The notes under the pieces were generated by a model. The model searched no databases and was not told the origin of the DNA. It was given only the letters and a program-made list of their open reading frames with translations. Both the position numbers and the translations under genes were made by a program. From contig JAFLCC010000001.1 of NCBI GenBank assembly GCA_017302835.1, positions 62,001 to 126,000 on the forward strand: DNA of 64,000 nt, read 5' to 3'. This DNA comes from Deltaproteobacteria bacterium. GTDB taxonomy: Bacteria; Bdellovibrionota; Bdellovibrionia; Bdellovibrionales; Bdellovibrionaceae. This document shows positions 9,170 through 16,906 of this stretch, in pieces; within the stretch, counting starts at the first letter, position 1, and the number at the start of each line of letters is the position of its first letter.

Positions 9170-9937
9170 TTATTTCCTTACCAGAATTAAATCTTCTTCT
9201 TTAATCTCACCTGAAATCTCTTCGGCCCATTCCTGATCCATAATTCCCAATTTCACCTCATGCTTTTGTTTATCCTTATTTCTAATCAAAGTGATAAATT
9301 TATTACTGATGGATTTGATGGGTATTAAAAGAGTTTTGTCTTTACTTGCAACCTCAATAGCCACATCGGCTGTCATTCCTGGTAAAATTTCCTTTGGCAA
9401 TTTCTTGACTTCAATTTTTGCAATAAATTGTCCCATGGAAGGATAGAGAGTTGTCACTTGTCCTTCGATCAATTCATTTCTTAAGTTTTCAAAAGAAATT
9501 CGAGCCTTCATGCCTGTCTTAACCCTGAGACTAGCCACCTGGTCTAAATGTGATTCAATAAATACTTTTTCCAAATCTTCGACACTCACCACCGTTCTAT
9601 CTGCAAACACATTTTCGCCCACATTATAGGGAATACTTAGTACGGTTCCATCAAAGGGACTGCTTACGGTCGGTCCATCTTCAAAACGCAAAAGTTTCGT
9701 TCCTTTAGATACTTTTTGTCCTTCTTGAACATACAAAGCATTCAAAGTTTTCCCGACTCCTGATTTAAAATTAAACTTATAGTAACTTTGTACAGTGCCA
9801 AGACCATAAATAACTTCTGTAATGGGTCCCATCTTAGGCTTTACAAGTTCAAATGATTTTTTATTTTGATTCCACTTAAATAAAATAAAAGCCAAAATCA
9901 CCACGACCGGAATAATTAATAAATACTTTTTTTTCAT
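9170..9937 (-). CDS. HlyD/MacA-family periplasmic adaptor protein
   Basis: About 255 residues with an N-terminal membrane anchor (KKKYLLIIPVVVILAFILF) followed by a lipoyl/barrel-sandwich half motif, a short linker and a beta-barrel domain (ESHLDQVASLRVKTGMKARIS, then LPGMTADVAIEV). The helical hairpin is very short or absent, so the adaptor is smaller than MacA (about 370). Start: an upstream GTG at 9949 is in frame, but ATG 9937 has GGAG six bases ahead and is preferred. It leads the transporter operon and would join the permease to an outer-membrane channel that is not in the window. Confidence 0.82.
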   Translation of the reverse strand: MKKKYLLIIPVVVILAFILFKWNQNKKSFELVKPKMGPITEVIYGLGTVQSYYKFNFKSGVGKTLNALYVQEGQKVSKGTKLLRFEDGPTVSSPFDGTVLSIPYNVGENVFADRTVVSVEDLEKVFIESHLDQVASLRVKTGMKARISFENLRNELIEGQVTTLYPSMGQFIAKIEVKKLPKEILPGMTADVAIEVASKDKTLLIPIKSISNKFITLIRNKDKQKHEVKLGIMDQEWAEEISGEIKEEDLILVRK

Positions 9938-9983
9938 CTGCGACTCCACTCACTGCTTCCCATTGTCTGCTTTCCATTTAATA

Positions 9984-10093
9984 TCTCATTTTGACTATTT
10001 CAATTCAACACATGTCTAGACTTTAGTCATTGTCTCAATTTGAATCATCTTTAACTTATTGATTATTGGTGATTTTTTCTGTCTCAAAATGAA
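9984..10093. promoter_or_regulatory. Cluster of three TCTCA-type operator-like sites
   Basis: The intergenic region between the exporter adaptor and the small secreted gene holds TCTCATTTTGAC (9984-9995), TGTCTCAATTTGAAT (10031-10045) and TGTCTCAAAATGAA (10080-10093). The same 13-mer TGTCTCAAAATGA occurs inverted at 55065-55077, upstream of the sigma-54 activator gene. Their position 5' of a -24/-12 promoter suggests activator-binding sites; the protein bound is unknown. Confidence 0.45.
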
Positions 10094-10099
10094 TGTCTC

Positions 10100-10115
10100 T
10101 GGCACGTGTCTCGCA
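10100..10115 (+). promoter_or_regulatory. Candidate sigma-54 (-24/-12) promoter
   Basis: TGGCACGTGTCTCGCA matches the sigma-54 pattern TGGCAC-N5-TTGCA with one change (TTGC to TCGC). The invariant GG (10101-10102) and GC (10113-10114) are exactly 10 bases apart. A transcript would start near 10126, about 32 bases before the ATG at 10158. Confidence 0.55.
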
Positions 10116-10157
10116 ATGATCTCTTTTTATAAAGTTTCATCACAAAAGGAGACAACT

Positions 10158-10361
10158 ATGAAACACTTAACAATCGCCCTTATCATGACCCTATTAACTT
10201 CTTTCTCAGCACTTGCGGCCGGCAAGAGCAGATGTCCTCTGGCTGCTAAAGGCACTCTTGCGACTAATGATGGTTCTTACACTCGGCTTGACATGAGTCG
10301 AAGTAAAAGTGCGCTAGCAACTGTAAATGCAAATACAGCTTCTGAAAAATCACAAAAGTAA
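10158..10361 (+). CDS. Small secreted protein, unknown function
   Basis: A 67-residue product with a clear signal peptide (KHLTIALIMTLLTSFSALAAG), predicted cleavage after ALAA, leaving a mature chain of about 46 residues with one Cys (GKSRCPLAAKG) and a Ser/Ala/Lys-rich tail. A longer frame begins at 10059, but ATG 10158 has AAAGGAGA eight bases upstream and starts at the signal peptide. A sigma-54-type promoter with upstream repeats lies just ahead, so expression is probably conditional. No family recognised; could be a small periplasmic or exported peptide. Confidence 0.7.
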   Translation: MKHLTIALIMTLLTSFSALAAGKSRCPLAAKGTLATNDGSYTRLDMSRSKSALATVNANTASEKSQK

Positions 10362-10362
10362 A

Positions 10363-10629
10363 CTATCGTTCTGATTTGCTTGCAAGAGGTGTTTTGGAGT
10401 GGCTTGAAAATAGATTATGAATGCTTTCTTTTGAAGACTTATAGGCATTCTCTATGGCCAACGCCCCTCCAGCAGCTGCTGCCTGAATGTGTTTAGGAAT
10501 AGATGACTGATAAAACCATGTAGTTAGGGTTTTTTCCAATGTCGAATGGTTTACTTCGATTTGTAATATTCCAATGAATAAAATACTCAGTACGGCACAT
10601 TTTAAAATATATAACAAATCGCTTATCAT
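10363..10629 (-). CDS. Small membrane-anchored protein, unknown function
   Basis: An 88-residue protein with one hydrophobic N-terminal segment (LLYILKCAVLSILFIGILQI) followed by a soluble region containing an alanine-rich stretch (HIQAAAAGGALAIENAYKSS). Its start overlaps the stop of the CheY-like gene by 4 bases (10626-10629), so the two are translationally coupled. The product is not recognised. The coupling suggests it works with, or is produced in fixed ratio to, the receiver-domain protein. Confidence 0.6.
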   Translation of the reverse strand: MISDLLYILKCAVLSILFIGILQIEVNHSTLEKTLTTWFYQSSIPKHIQAAAAGGALAIENAYKSSKESIHNLFSSHSKTPLASKSER

Positions 10630-11015
10630 TTATTTTCCTTTCCTAAATTTGTTGTGGTACCCACAACTTTTTCTAAAGCTTTAAACAAACTGAGTTTGGT
10701 AAATGGCTTTTCAACAAACTCATCCACACCATTTTTTTTGGCATTGATAATAATTTTCTCATCGTCGATTGTTGACATACCGATAATTTTTAACTCTGGC
10801 CAAATGATTTTTGCCTCTGCCGCGACCTCAATTCCATTTTTAAAAGGCATAACAAAATCTAAAAACAAAACATCGGGAAGAATCTTTTTAACTAACTCAA
10901 TGGCTTCATTGCCATTGAAAGCCGAACCAACAAACTTAAACTCATCTTCGGTTAAAAGATTTTTTATGACTTCATGAATGAAGGGAGCGTCATCGGCTAT
11001 GGAGTATCTGACCAT
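10626..11015 (-). CDS. Single-domain response regulator (CheY-like)
   Basis: A 129-residue stand-alone receiver domain. The acidic pair Asp8-Asp9, phospho-acceptor Asp53 (LFLDFVMP), switch Ser81/Thr82 (GMSTIDD) and Lys103 (VEKPF) are all present, so it should be phosphorylatable. There is no output domain. No histidine kinase gene is adjacent. It is followed by a coupled small membrane protein and ends with a polar tail (TTTNLGKENK). Likely acts by protein-protein contact, in chemotaxis or other signalling. Confidence 0.88.
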   Translation of the reverse strand: MVRYSIADDAPFIHEVIKNLLTEDEFKFVGSAFNGNEAIELVKKILPDVLFLDFVMPFKNGIEVAAEAKIIWPELKIIGMSTIDDEKIIINAKKNGVDEFVEKPFTKLSLFKALEKVVGTTTNLGKENK

Positions 11016-11122
11016 GATAATATGTTGACCTAGTTTGGAATTAAATGAAACGTTCCTGACTGATATCTAGACCTATGCTCTAGTGAATTGACCCCCCTAT
11101 AATAATTAAGCAAAATAGACCT

Positions 11123-12745
11123 ATGAACCAAACTTTATCTGAAAAAATAACTCGACCTTCAAAAATTAATAAACGACTCGAAATAAGTTTATCATTGGTT
11201 ATTCTGCCTCTTTTTTTTAATTTACAAACTCTTGCGAAACCAACAAACCCGACTCACCAAAAAAATTCGACAAATATAGCTAAAATTGCGCCACCAAATA
11301 AAGAAAGAATTTATACCAGCAAGGATGACGAGGCGATTACGATAGAAAAAATTTATTTCGAAACTTTTTCAGATAATATGAATCATATTTACGCGCAAAA
11401 AGCACAGGAAAAAATTACTTCCTTATTCGCTGAAGAACCTCAATGGGAGATAGTTACAGACCCCAAACATGCAGATATTCAAGTTTCTTCCCGCCTGACG
11501 AAAAATCCAAAAACAATTTCGATAAGACTGAGCTTTTCGTTTACTAAGAAAACGGATTCTAGCAACTCAGACTTAACTTTTAGCGATTCCGTTGACTTAG
11601 AAAATGTTTTTGAAATGGAAAAAATATTGCTCAGCTATGAAAATCTTTTCTATTCCCTTAAGAAAAGAATTCCCTATCAAGGGGTTATCTTGAGTCGCTC
11701 GCAGGACCAAGTCACTCTAAGTCTAGGAAAAAAACAAGGCCTTTTAGAAAACCAAGATGTCATAGCTATTTTAATAACTAAAATTAAAAAGCACCCAAAA
11801 ACTAACTTCTATATTTCAGCTGAGAAAGAAATTCTTGGAAAAATTCAAATTACGAAGGTTGACGAAGCCCTGAGTTTTGGAAAAATTCTTTATGAGCGTG
11901 CTGAAAATTCGATTCAAAAAAATACAAAAATTGAGTTTTCCAAACTGGACCTCCGGCTGACTCAAGAAAATCCAGATATGAAAAATAGACCTGACAGCCC
12001 CATCGTCATTGGAAAATCTCCCCAGCAAGAATGGCTTCCTACCGAGCCACCTCAATTTGGAAAAGTGAGTATTACTGGCGGTTTAATTCAATACACCCAC
12101 AATTTGAACTTCCTATCAGCAGGCTCAAAAACAGTTGGCCAGTGGTTAACTCCAACGATAAAAGCCGCTGGCGAATTGTGGATCAATCCAGAATTTCACT
12201 TAGAACTATTTTTACGACAGTCCTCTTTCAAAGTTTCTAACCCTTTAGAAGGTTCAGAACCAGGCTCTGTCAACACAAGCCTCAGTCAATACCAAGTAAA
12301 AGCAAAATATAATTATGCTCTGGATTCTTCATTTAGATCACCCCAATTTCAAGCCTCCATTGGCATGGGACAGTTCACTGCTAGTTTTGATACAACCGCT
12401 CCCGTGTCTTTATCTTCTCATTCTTATGGTGGAATTTTACTGGGTTTTAATGGTCAATTTCCTATTTCAGAAGAAATACCCGTAGATCTTGGACTATATT
12501 TTAATTATTTCCTAACAAAAACACTCAGTGATTCTGCTGCTGCAGAATCCTCAGGAGTTCAAATAAATGATTTTGGATTGCTCTTGAGATATCTCAAATC
12601 ACAAAAATTATCTTATATCTTTGATCTCAGCTTTGAATACTACGCTTCTGATTTTAACAGCAGCACCGGAACAAGAGCTGACCCTATCAATGGCGCCACC
12701 CACAGACTCATGACCACTATGGCAGGAATTGAGTATTCATTTTAA
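11123..12745 (+). CDS. Outer-membrane beta-barrel-like protein, unknown function
   Basis: A 540-residue envelope protein with a hydrophobic export signal near residues 24-40 (SLSLVILPLFFNLQTLAKP). The first half is soluble and includes a stretch reading like a FlgT/TolB-type fold (SRSQDQVTLSLGKKQGLLENQDVIAI). The second half has alternating aromatic/hydrophobic strands and ends in Phe (TMMAGIEYSF), the usual outer-membrane barrel ending. Its stop overlaps that of the convergent kamA gene by 4 bases. Exact family not recognised. Confidence 0.65.
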   Translation: MNQTLSEKITRPSKINKRLEISLSLVILPLFFNLQTLAKPTNPTHQKNSTNIAKIAPPNKERIYTSKDDEAITIEKIYFETFSDNMNHIYAQKAQEKITSLFAEEPQWEIVTDPKHADIQVSSRLTKNPKTISIRLSFSFTKKTDSSNSDLTFSDSVDLENVFEMEKILLSYENLFYSLKKRIPYQGVILSRSQDQVTLSLGKKQGLLENQDVIAILITKIKKHPKTNFYISAEKEILGKIQITKVDEALSFGKILYERAENSIQKNTKIEFSKLDLRLTQENPDMKNRPDSPIVIGKSPQQEWLPTEPPQFGKVSITGGLIQYTHNLNFLSAGSKTVGQWLTPTIKAAGELWINPEFHLELFLRQSSFKVSNPLEGSEPGSVNTSLSQYQVKAKYNYALDSSFRSPQFQASIGMGQFTASFDTTAPVSLSSHSYGGILLGFNGQFPISEEIPVDLGLYFNYFLTKTLSDSAAAESSGVQINDFGLLLRYLKSQKLSYIFDLSFEYYASDFNSSTGTRADPINGATHRLMTTMAGIEYSF

Positions 12746-13956
12746 CAGGTTTTTGCTGCCTTCAAAGTTTCCCATTCCTTCATATAATCTTCTAAATCCA
12801 AAGGTTTAGTAATGGTCTCGTCTGAGGGATTTATATACTCGCCTTGAACTCCATCCCAACCTTGAAATTTAATACTCCGATGGGTCCTTTCCAATGAAAA
12901 GGAAGGTACAAAATAGGCTTTGCCACCACCGTTTGGAATGTCTAATGAAAGTTGAGGCATGGCCAATCCTGATAAATGACCCCAAAGATTTCTTTGAATT
13001 GTTAATGAATCTTCAAGAGAAGTTCGAAGATGATCTGTTCCCAAGGACGGGTCACATTGAAACATGTAATAAGGCTTTACCCGAAGGTAAAGTAATCTTC
13101 GCGAAAGGGCTTGAACAATGGCTTCATGATTATTGATACCGTTGAGCAACACCATTTGATTAAATGTGGGAATCCCATGATCCACAATCATTTCCAGTTT
13201 TTCTGCTGCAATTTCTGTGAGCTCTCTTGGATGATTAAAATGAGTCATCAAATAAACAGGTTTGTAACGCCTCATGGTTTTTAGTAAGTCTTCGTCAATT
13301 CGTTGTGGACAGACCACAGGCATTCTTGAACCAATTCTTATAATTTCAACATGCTCAATTTTACGAATTTCATTCAGGATATTATCAATTATATTATTGC
13401 TTAAAGTCAGCGGATCTCCACCCGAAAGAATCACCTCTCTTATTCCTGGATGTGATTTGATATAACTTAAAGATTCTTCAAATTCTTTCGCTTTTAAAAA
13501 TGAAAGCTCATTTCCAGTAAAATGTTTCCTCGTACAATAGCGACAGTAGACACTACAAAAATCGGTAACCAAAAATAGAACTCTATCCGAATACCTGTGA
13601 ATCAATCTTGGAGTTTTTAAATTTACTTTTTCCCCCAACGGATCCAACATTTCTTGGTACTCTGATTTGAGCTCCTGCAATGAGGGCATTAAAATCTTTC
13701 GAATGGGATCTGATTCCACATCTTTACAAAGACTCGCATAATAGGGTGTTGTCCTTATATTAAATACAGCCTCCGAGTTTTTAAATGCCTGTTCCTCGGA
13801 ATCAGAAAGTTTAAAGTATTTTTTAAAGTCCAAAATATTCTTAATCGAATTCTGCATTTGCCAATTGTAACTATTCCATAATGATTCTGTGATCTGGTAA
13901 TCATTAATAAGAAACGATGGGATCTGGGGATTTTTTTGAAAGCTTATTTTTGGCAT
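12742..13956 (-). CDS. KamA-family radical SAM aminomutase (lysine 2,3-aminomutase-like)
   Basis: A radical SAM and PLP enzyme of the KamA family. The iron-sulfur motif CSVYCRYC and surrounding VLFLVTDFC...TRKHFTGNE are diagnostic, followed by the EVILSGGDPLTL motif and YYMFQCDPSLG near the PLP site. Length (about 404 residues from ATG 13956; an in-frame TTG at 13995 would give 417) matches true lysine 2,3-aminomutases better than the shorter EF-P modifying EpmB (about 340). It converts L-lysine to beta-lysine, or acts on a related amino acid. No EF-P gene is adjacent. Confidence 0.85.
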   Translation of the reverse strand: MPKISFQKNPQIPSFLINDYQITESLWNSYNWQMQNSIKNILDFKKYFKLSDSEEQAFKNSEAVFNIRTTPYYASLCKDVESDPIRKILMPSLQELKSEYQEMLDPLGEKVNLKTPRLIHRYSDRVLFLVTDFCSVYCRYCTRKHFTGNELSFLKAKEFEESLSYIKSHPGIREVILSGGDPLTLSNNIIDNILNEIRKIEHVEIIRIGSRMPVVCPQRIDEDLLKTMRRYKPVYLMTHFNHPRELTEIAAEKLEMIVDHGIPTFNQMVLLNGINNHEAIVQALSRRLLYLRVKPYYMFQCDPSLGTDHLRTSLEDSLTIQRNLWGHLSGLAMPQLSLDIPNGGGKAYFVPSFSLERTHRSIKFQGWDGVQGEYINPSDETITKPLDLEDYMKEWETLKAAKTC

Positions 13957-14057
13957 TATCAGAAGATAAGTAAAGTTATTTTTTACTAGAGTCAAGTCAT
14001 TGAAAATTCGAAATAATTTTAAAAATCTTATTTTGATATACTACAAGTTAAACACTT

Positions 14058-14068
14058 TCTCATTTTGA
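14058..14068. promoter_or_regulatory. TCTCATTTTGA motif upstream of the 14.2 kb gene
   Basis: Exact 11-base match to sites at 9984-9994 and 55063-55073. It lies about 165 bases before the ATG at 14234 and 100 bases upstream of the kamA start on the other strand. I could not find a correctly spaced -24/-12 promoter between it and either gene. Confidence 0.35.
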
Positions 14069-14233
14069 TACGCTTTTAATAGATTTGTATTTTCATATTA
14101 AATTCCAACAGGATAAGCCTTTCAAGGGCCATATTCAATGAGACCACTTTGTTGTCACTGGCTTTGCATTTTTATAGGAATGTACAGCTAATTTTTTATT
14201 AGCAGCAAAGTTTACAACTTTTTTGGAGGCTCT

Positions 14234-15793
14234 ATGAACTCAGTTTTACACAACTATAAAAAATGGCTACTTTATGGTTCCCTACTATCAACACTTGGAT
14301 TTACCATCTCAGGCACCAACCCCAGAACCGAAGGCCAAATTTCCCTCTCCGCAGAGTCTCCACCTGCTGCAGCTGCTGCACCCGATAAGGCACCCGATAA
14401 GGCACCCGATAAGGCACCCGATAAGGCACCTGAAAGAGCAGCGCCAGCCGTAAAAACAATAACCCCACCAACAGCTGCTTCTGCTTCTACTTCACCTTCA
14501 CCTACACCAACGCCAGCAATTGCTCCTCCTTCAACTAATGCAGCCTCAAAAGATCAAAACAAGGAGCAAACGATTAATGCATCAAATGGAAAAAAAGAAA
14601 TACGCTATAAAACTTTACAACGTGATATTTTAAAAAATAGATATGACATTAGAATTTTAGAAGATGAAACTAATGGATCATTTGCAATATATAGACCGGT
14701 AGACACAGAAGGAAAAACTTGTGAGGGTTGTGAGAAAACTTATAGCACTATACCACTTGACTCACAAACTAAAGGCAATATTGATGCTATCGTTAATAGT
14801 ATTGAACAAGATCTAATCACGCGAAAAAAAATTGAATCCACCAAAACAACAACAAATGAAGAACCGCTTAAGAAAAAAGCTGCTGATGGTGCTGACGATG
14901 TTGTTGAAGAAGACACAAGTGCTAGTGATAGACTTTTAGAATCTATTAATACAGCTTGTGATAAAAGCGATAAAGAAGCTGCAAGGCAAATAGAATGTAA
15001 AGTAAACAAGTACATTGCCTTGCTGAATCGACGCTTAGATAAATCCAAGGACAAAAATAAAGTTGTCATTGATGACGATAAGGCCCTCGATTTTTTTAAT
15101 GATAACATCAAAGAAGGGCTAAAGGATATGCTAACTCATAAATTTGTAATGCCCATGGTTTATAACAATGATGTCTATGATAGATATTCTATGAATATGG
15201 AATTTAACGAGGAAAAAGTTGCCGCCAAAAAAGAACAAGAGAAAGCAATCAGCTTGATTAAAAAACTGATGAAGGAATTAGGTTCTAAGTACAAAAATGT
15301 CAGAAAAGAAATTGCGGAGCTACATAAAGATGCAACAAGGGAACAAGCAAAAGACGCTCTGTTAAATTATACACAATTAAAACTTGCTGAAAAAAATAAG
15401 GACAAATTAGGCATAGCTTCAAACTATGGAAGCTTTGCAATGAACGATGAGTTCTTAAGATCCTTAGACCAGAATCTTTTTTCCGATCTAAGTTCGGGAA
15501 TTAATGACTCTCGACGATTGAAATTACTTGATAATGGCTCCTATGACGAGATCATGAGACTATTAAATAATTCTCACTCTGGACTTTGTCTTTCCTACTC
15601 AAGAGCCATTGGACAAAATTCTGATAGTTGCGGATCCCTACAAGGTGCCAGTCTTTCAGATTTTTCAGTATCCGACATCGTTGAGGCTCTTACCAATAGT
15701 AAGAGAAATCAACGCGGCAACGTTAGCGGATCCCCTGCTGCCATACAGTCAGCCCCTGTTAGCAACGGTCGAGGTTCACCCCGAGGTCAGTGA
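14234..15793 (+). CDS. Secreted coiled-coil/low-complexity protein, unknown function
   Basis: A 519-residue protein with an N-terminal hydrophobic segment (WLLYGSLLSTLGFTISG) likely to be a signal peptide. It is followed by an Ala/Pro/Lys-rich linker (about residues 40-115) that includes four PDKA repeats, then a charged, largely helical body with several Cys (TCEGCEKTY, NTACDKSDKEAARQIECK), and a Gly/Ser-rich end. A GGAGG site precedes the ATG. Architecture suggests an extracytoplasmic protein held by a flexible proline-rich linker. No family recognised. Confidence 0.65.
   Translation: MNSVLHNYKKWLLYGSLLSTLGFTISGTNPRTEGQISLSAESPPAAAAAPDKAPDKAPDKAPDKAPERAAPAVKTITPPTAASASTSPSPTPTPAIAPPSTNAASKDQNKEQTINASNGKKEIRYKTLQRDILKNRYDIRILEDETNGSFAIYRPVDTEGKTCEGCEKTYSTIPLDSQTKGNIDAIVNSIEQDLITRKKIESTKTTTNEEPLKKKAADGADDVVEEDTSASDRLLESINTACDKSDKEAARQIECKVNKYIALLNRRLDKSKDKNKVVIDDDKALDFFNDNIKEGLKDMLTHKFVMPMVYNNDVYDRYSMNMEFNEEKVAAKKEQEKAISLIKKLMKELGSKYKNVRKEIAELHKDATREQAKDALLNYTQLKLAEKNKDKLGIASNYGSFAMNDEFLRSLDQNLFSDLSSGINDSRRLKLLDNGSYDEIMRLLNNSHSGLCLSYSRAIGQNSDSCGSLQGASLSDFSVSDIVEALTNSKRNQRGNVSGSPAAIQSAPVSNGRGSPRGQ
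14378..14425 (+). repeat. Four tandem 12-base units encoding PDKA
   Basis: Four exact copies of GCACCCGATAAG in frame within the linker of the 14234 gene, encoding A-P-D-K repeats, followed by a decayed fifth unit (GCACCTGAAAGA). Exact identity of the units suggests recent slippage and possible length variation between strains. Confidence 0.9.
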
Positions 15794-15814
15794 TTACTCT
15801 AGGGGGTAATCACT
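15789..15814. terminator. Bidirectional hairpin between convergent genes
   Basis: AGTGATTAC (15789-15797) and GTAATCACT (15806-15814) form a perfect 9-bp stem with an 8-base loop. The hairpin covers the TGA of the upstream plus-strand gene and the stop and last codons of the minus-strand oxidoreductase, which end at adjacent bases. Confidence 0.6.
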
Positions 15815-16873
15815 ATACCCCTTTTCACCTGGAGTATAAAAAGTGTTATGATCTGCAGGTGTAAGTGGTAAATGTTTTTTCATTTTGGTCACAAGTTTGG
15901 GATTCGAAATGAACGGTCTTCCGAAGGCAAATAGGTCACCTTTTTTTTCAGATAAATCGTGTTCAGCTTTTTTAACGTCATATCCACCAGACAGAATCAC
16001 AACTCCATTAAAGTTTTTTCTAATTTTAATTTTTACACTCGGCCTGACTTCAGGTGCACCCATTGAGGAATGATCGACAATGTGAACATAAAGAATTCCA
16101 ATTTTTTGTAAATCGATGGCTAATTTTTCATAAAGATCTTCCATATGAGAATCTGCCACCATACCATTAAACACGCCATAGGGAGACATTCTAAAGCCCA
16201 CTTTTCCTGGGCCAATTTTCTTACTGACAGCTTGAGTGACCTCTACCGCAAAGCGAAGTCTGTTTTCAATGCTGCCTCCCCATCGATCTTGACGGTGATT
16301 GCTAGCGGTATTTAAAAACTGATCTACCAAGTATCCATTTGCTCCATGAATCTCGACCCCATCAAAACCCGCTTGCATCGCGAGATCTGCGGAATGAGCG
16401 TACTCTTCAATAATGCTCAGTATTTCATTTTCGGTCATTTCTTCAGGAACAGGAAAATCCTGTAAACCATTTTGATCGGTCCAAATTTTTTCCCCTCTAA
16501 TGGCATTAGGTGAAGGTGCAATTATTTCTAAGCCCGACATCATGTTGTCGGGATGAGCGGCTCGTCCACAATGCATCAATTGGACAAAAATTTTGGAGCC
16601 AGCATGATGAACTGCTTCAGTGACTTTCTTCCATGCTTTGGCTTGCTCGCTGGTAAATAATCCCGGAATTCGCGCGTAGCCTAGACCATTATCCGATGGA
16701 GAAGTTCCTTCGGTAATTATTAATCCCGCTTCTGCTCTTTGTGCATAATAAGTCGCAACCATATCGCTAGGAATATTGTCGACACAGCGATTCCGAGTCA
16801 TTGGTGCCATCACGATATGATTATTTAATAACATATTTCCTAGTTTGAAATTTGAAAATAAATGGTTCGACAT
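15794..16873 (-). CDS. Old Yellow Enzyme family NADH:flavin oxidoreductase
   Basis: A 359-residue FMN-binding TIM-barrel enzyme of the OYE/NemA class (usual length 350-370). Recognisable are the N-terminal NHIVMAPMTRNRC, the QLMHCGRAAHPDN segment, the FDGVEIHGANGYLVDQFLN motif with the substrate-binding His and Asn, and the C-terminal FGRPFISNP phosphate-binding region. It reduces activated alkenes or nitro compounds with NAD(P)H. It starts 33 bases after the porin-like gene and may be the last gene of the DUF507-GroES-porin run. Confidence 0.9.
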   Translation of the reverse strand: MSNHLFSNFKLGNMLLNNHIVMAPMTRNRCVDNIPSDMVATYYAQRAEAGLIITEGTSPSDNGLGYARIPGLFTSEQAKAWKKVTEAVHHAGSKIFVQLMHCGRAAHPDNMMSGLEIIAPSPNAIRGEKIWTDQNGLQDFPVPEEMTENEILSIIEEYAHSADLAMQAGFDGVEIHGANGYLVDQFLNTASNHRQDRWGGSIENRLRFAVEVTQAVSKKIGPGKVGFRMSPYGVFNGMVADSHMEDLYEKLAIDLQKIGILYVHIVDHSSMGAPEVRPSVKIKIRKNFNGVVILSGGYDVKKAEHDLSEKKGDLFAFGRPFISNPKLVTKMKKHLPLTPADHNTFYTPGEKGYSDYPLE

Positions 16874-16906
16874 GAAAATCTCCTTGTATTTTTAGATTTG
16901 AAGTTA

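Noticed and set aside
14160-14175. TGGCTTTGCA looks like part of a sigma-54 promoter near the 14234 gene.
   Set aside because: GG and GC are only 4 bases apart; the spacing must be 10.
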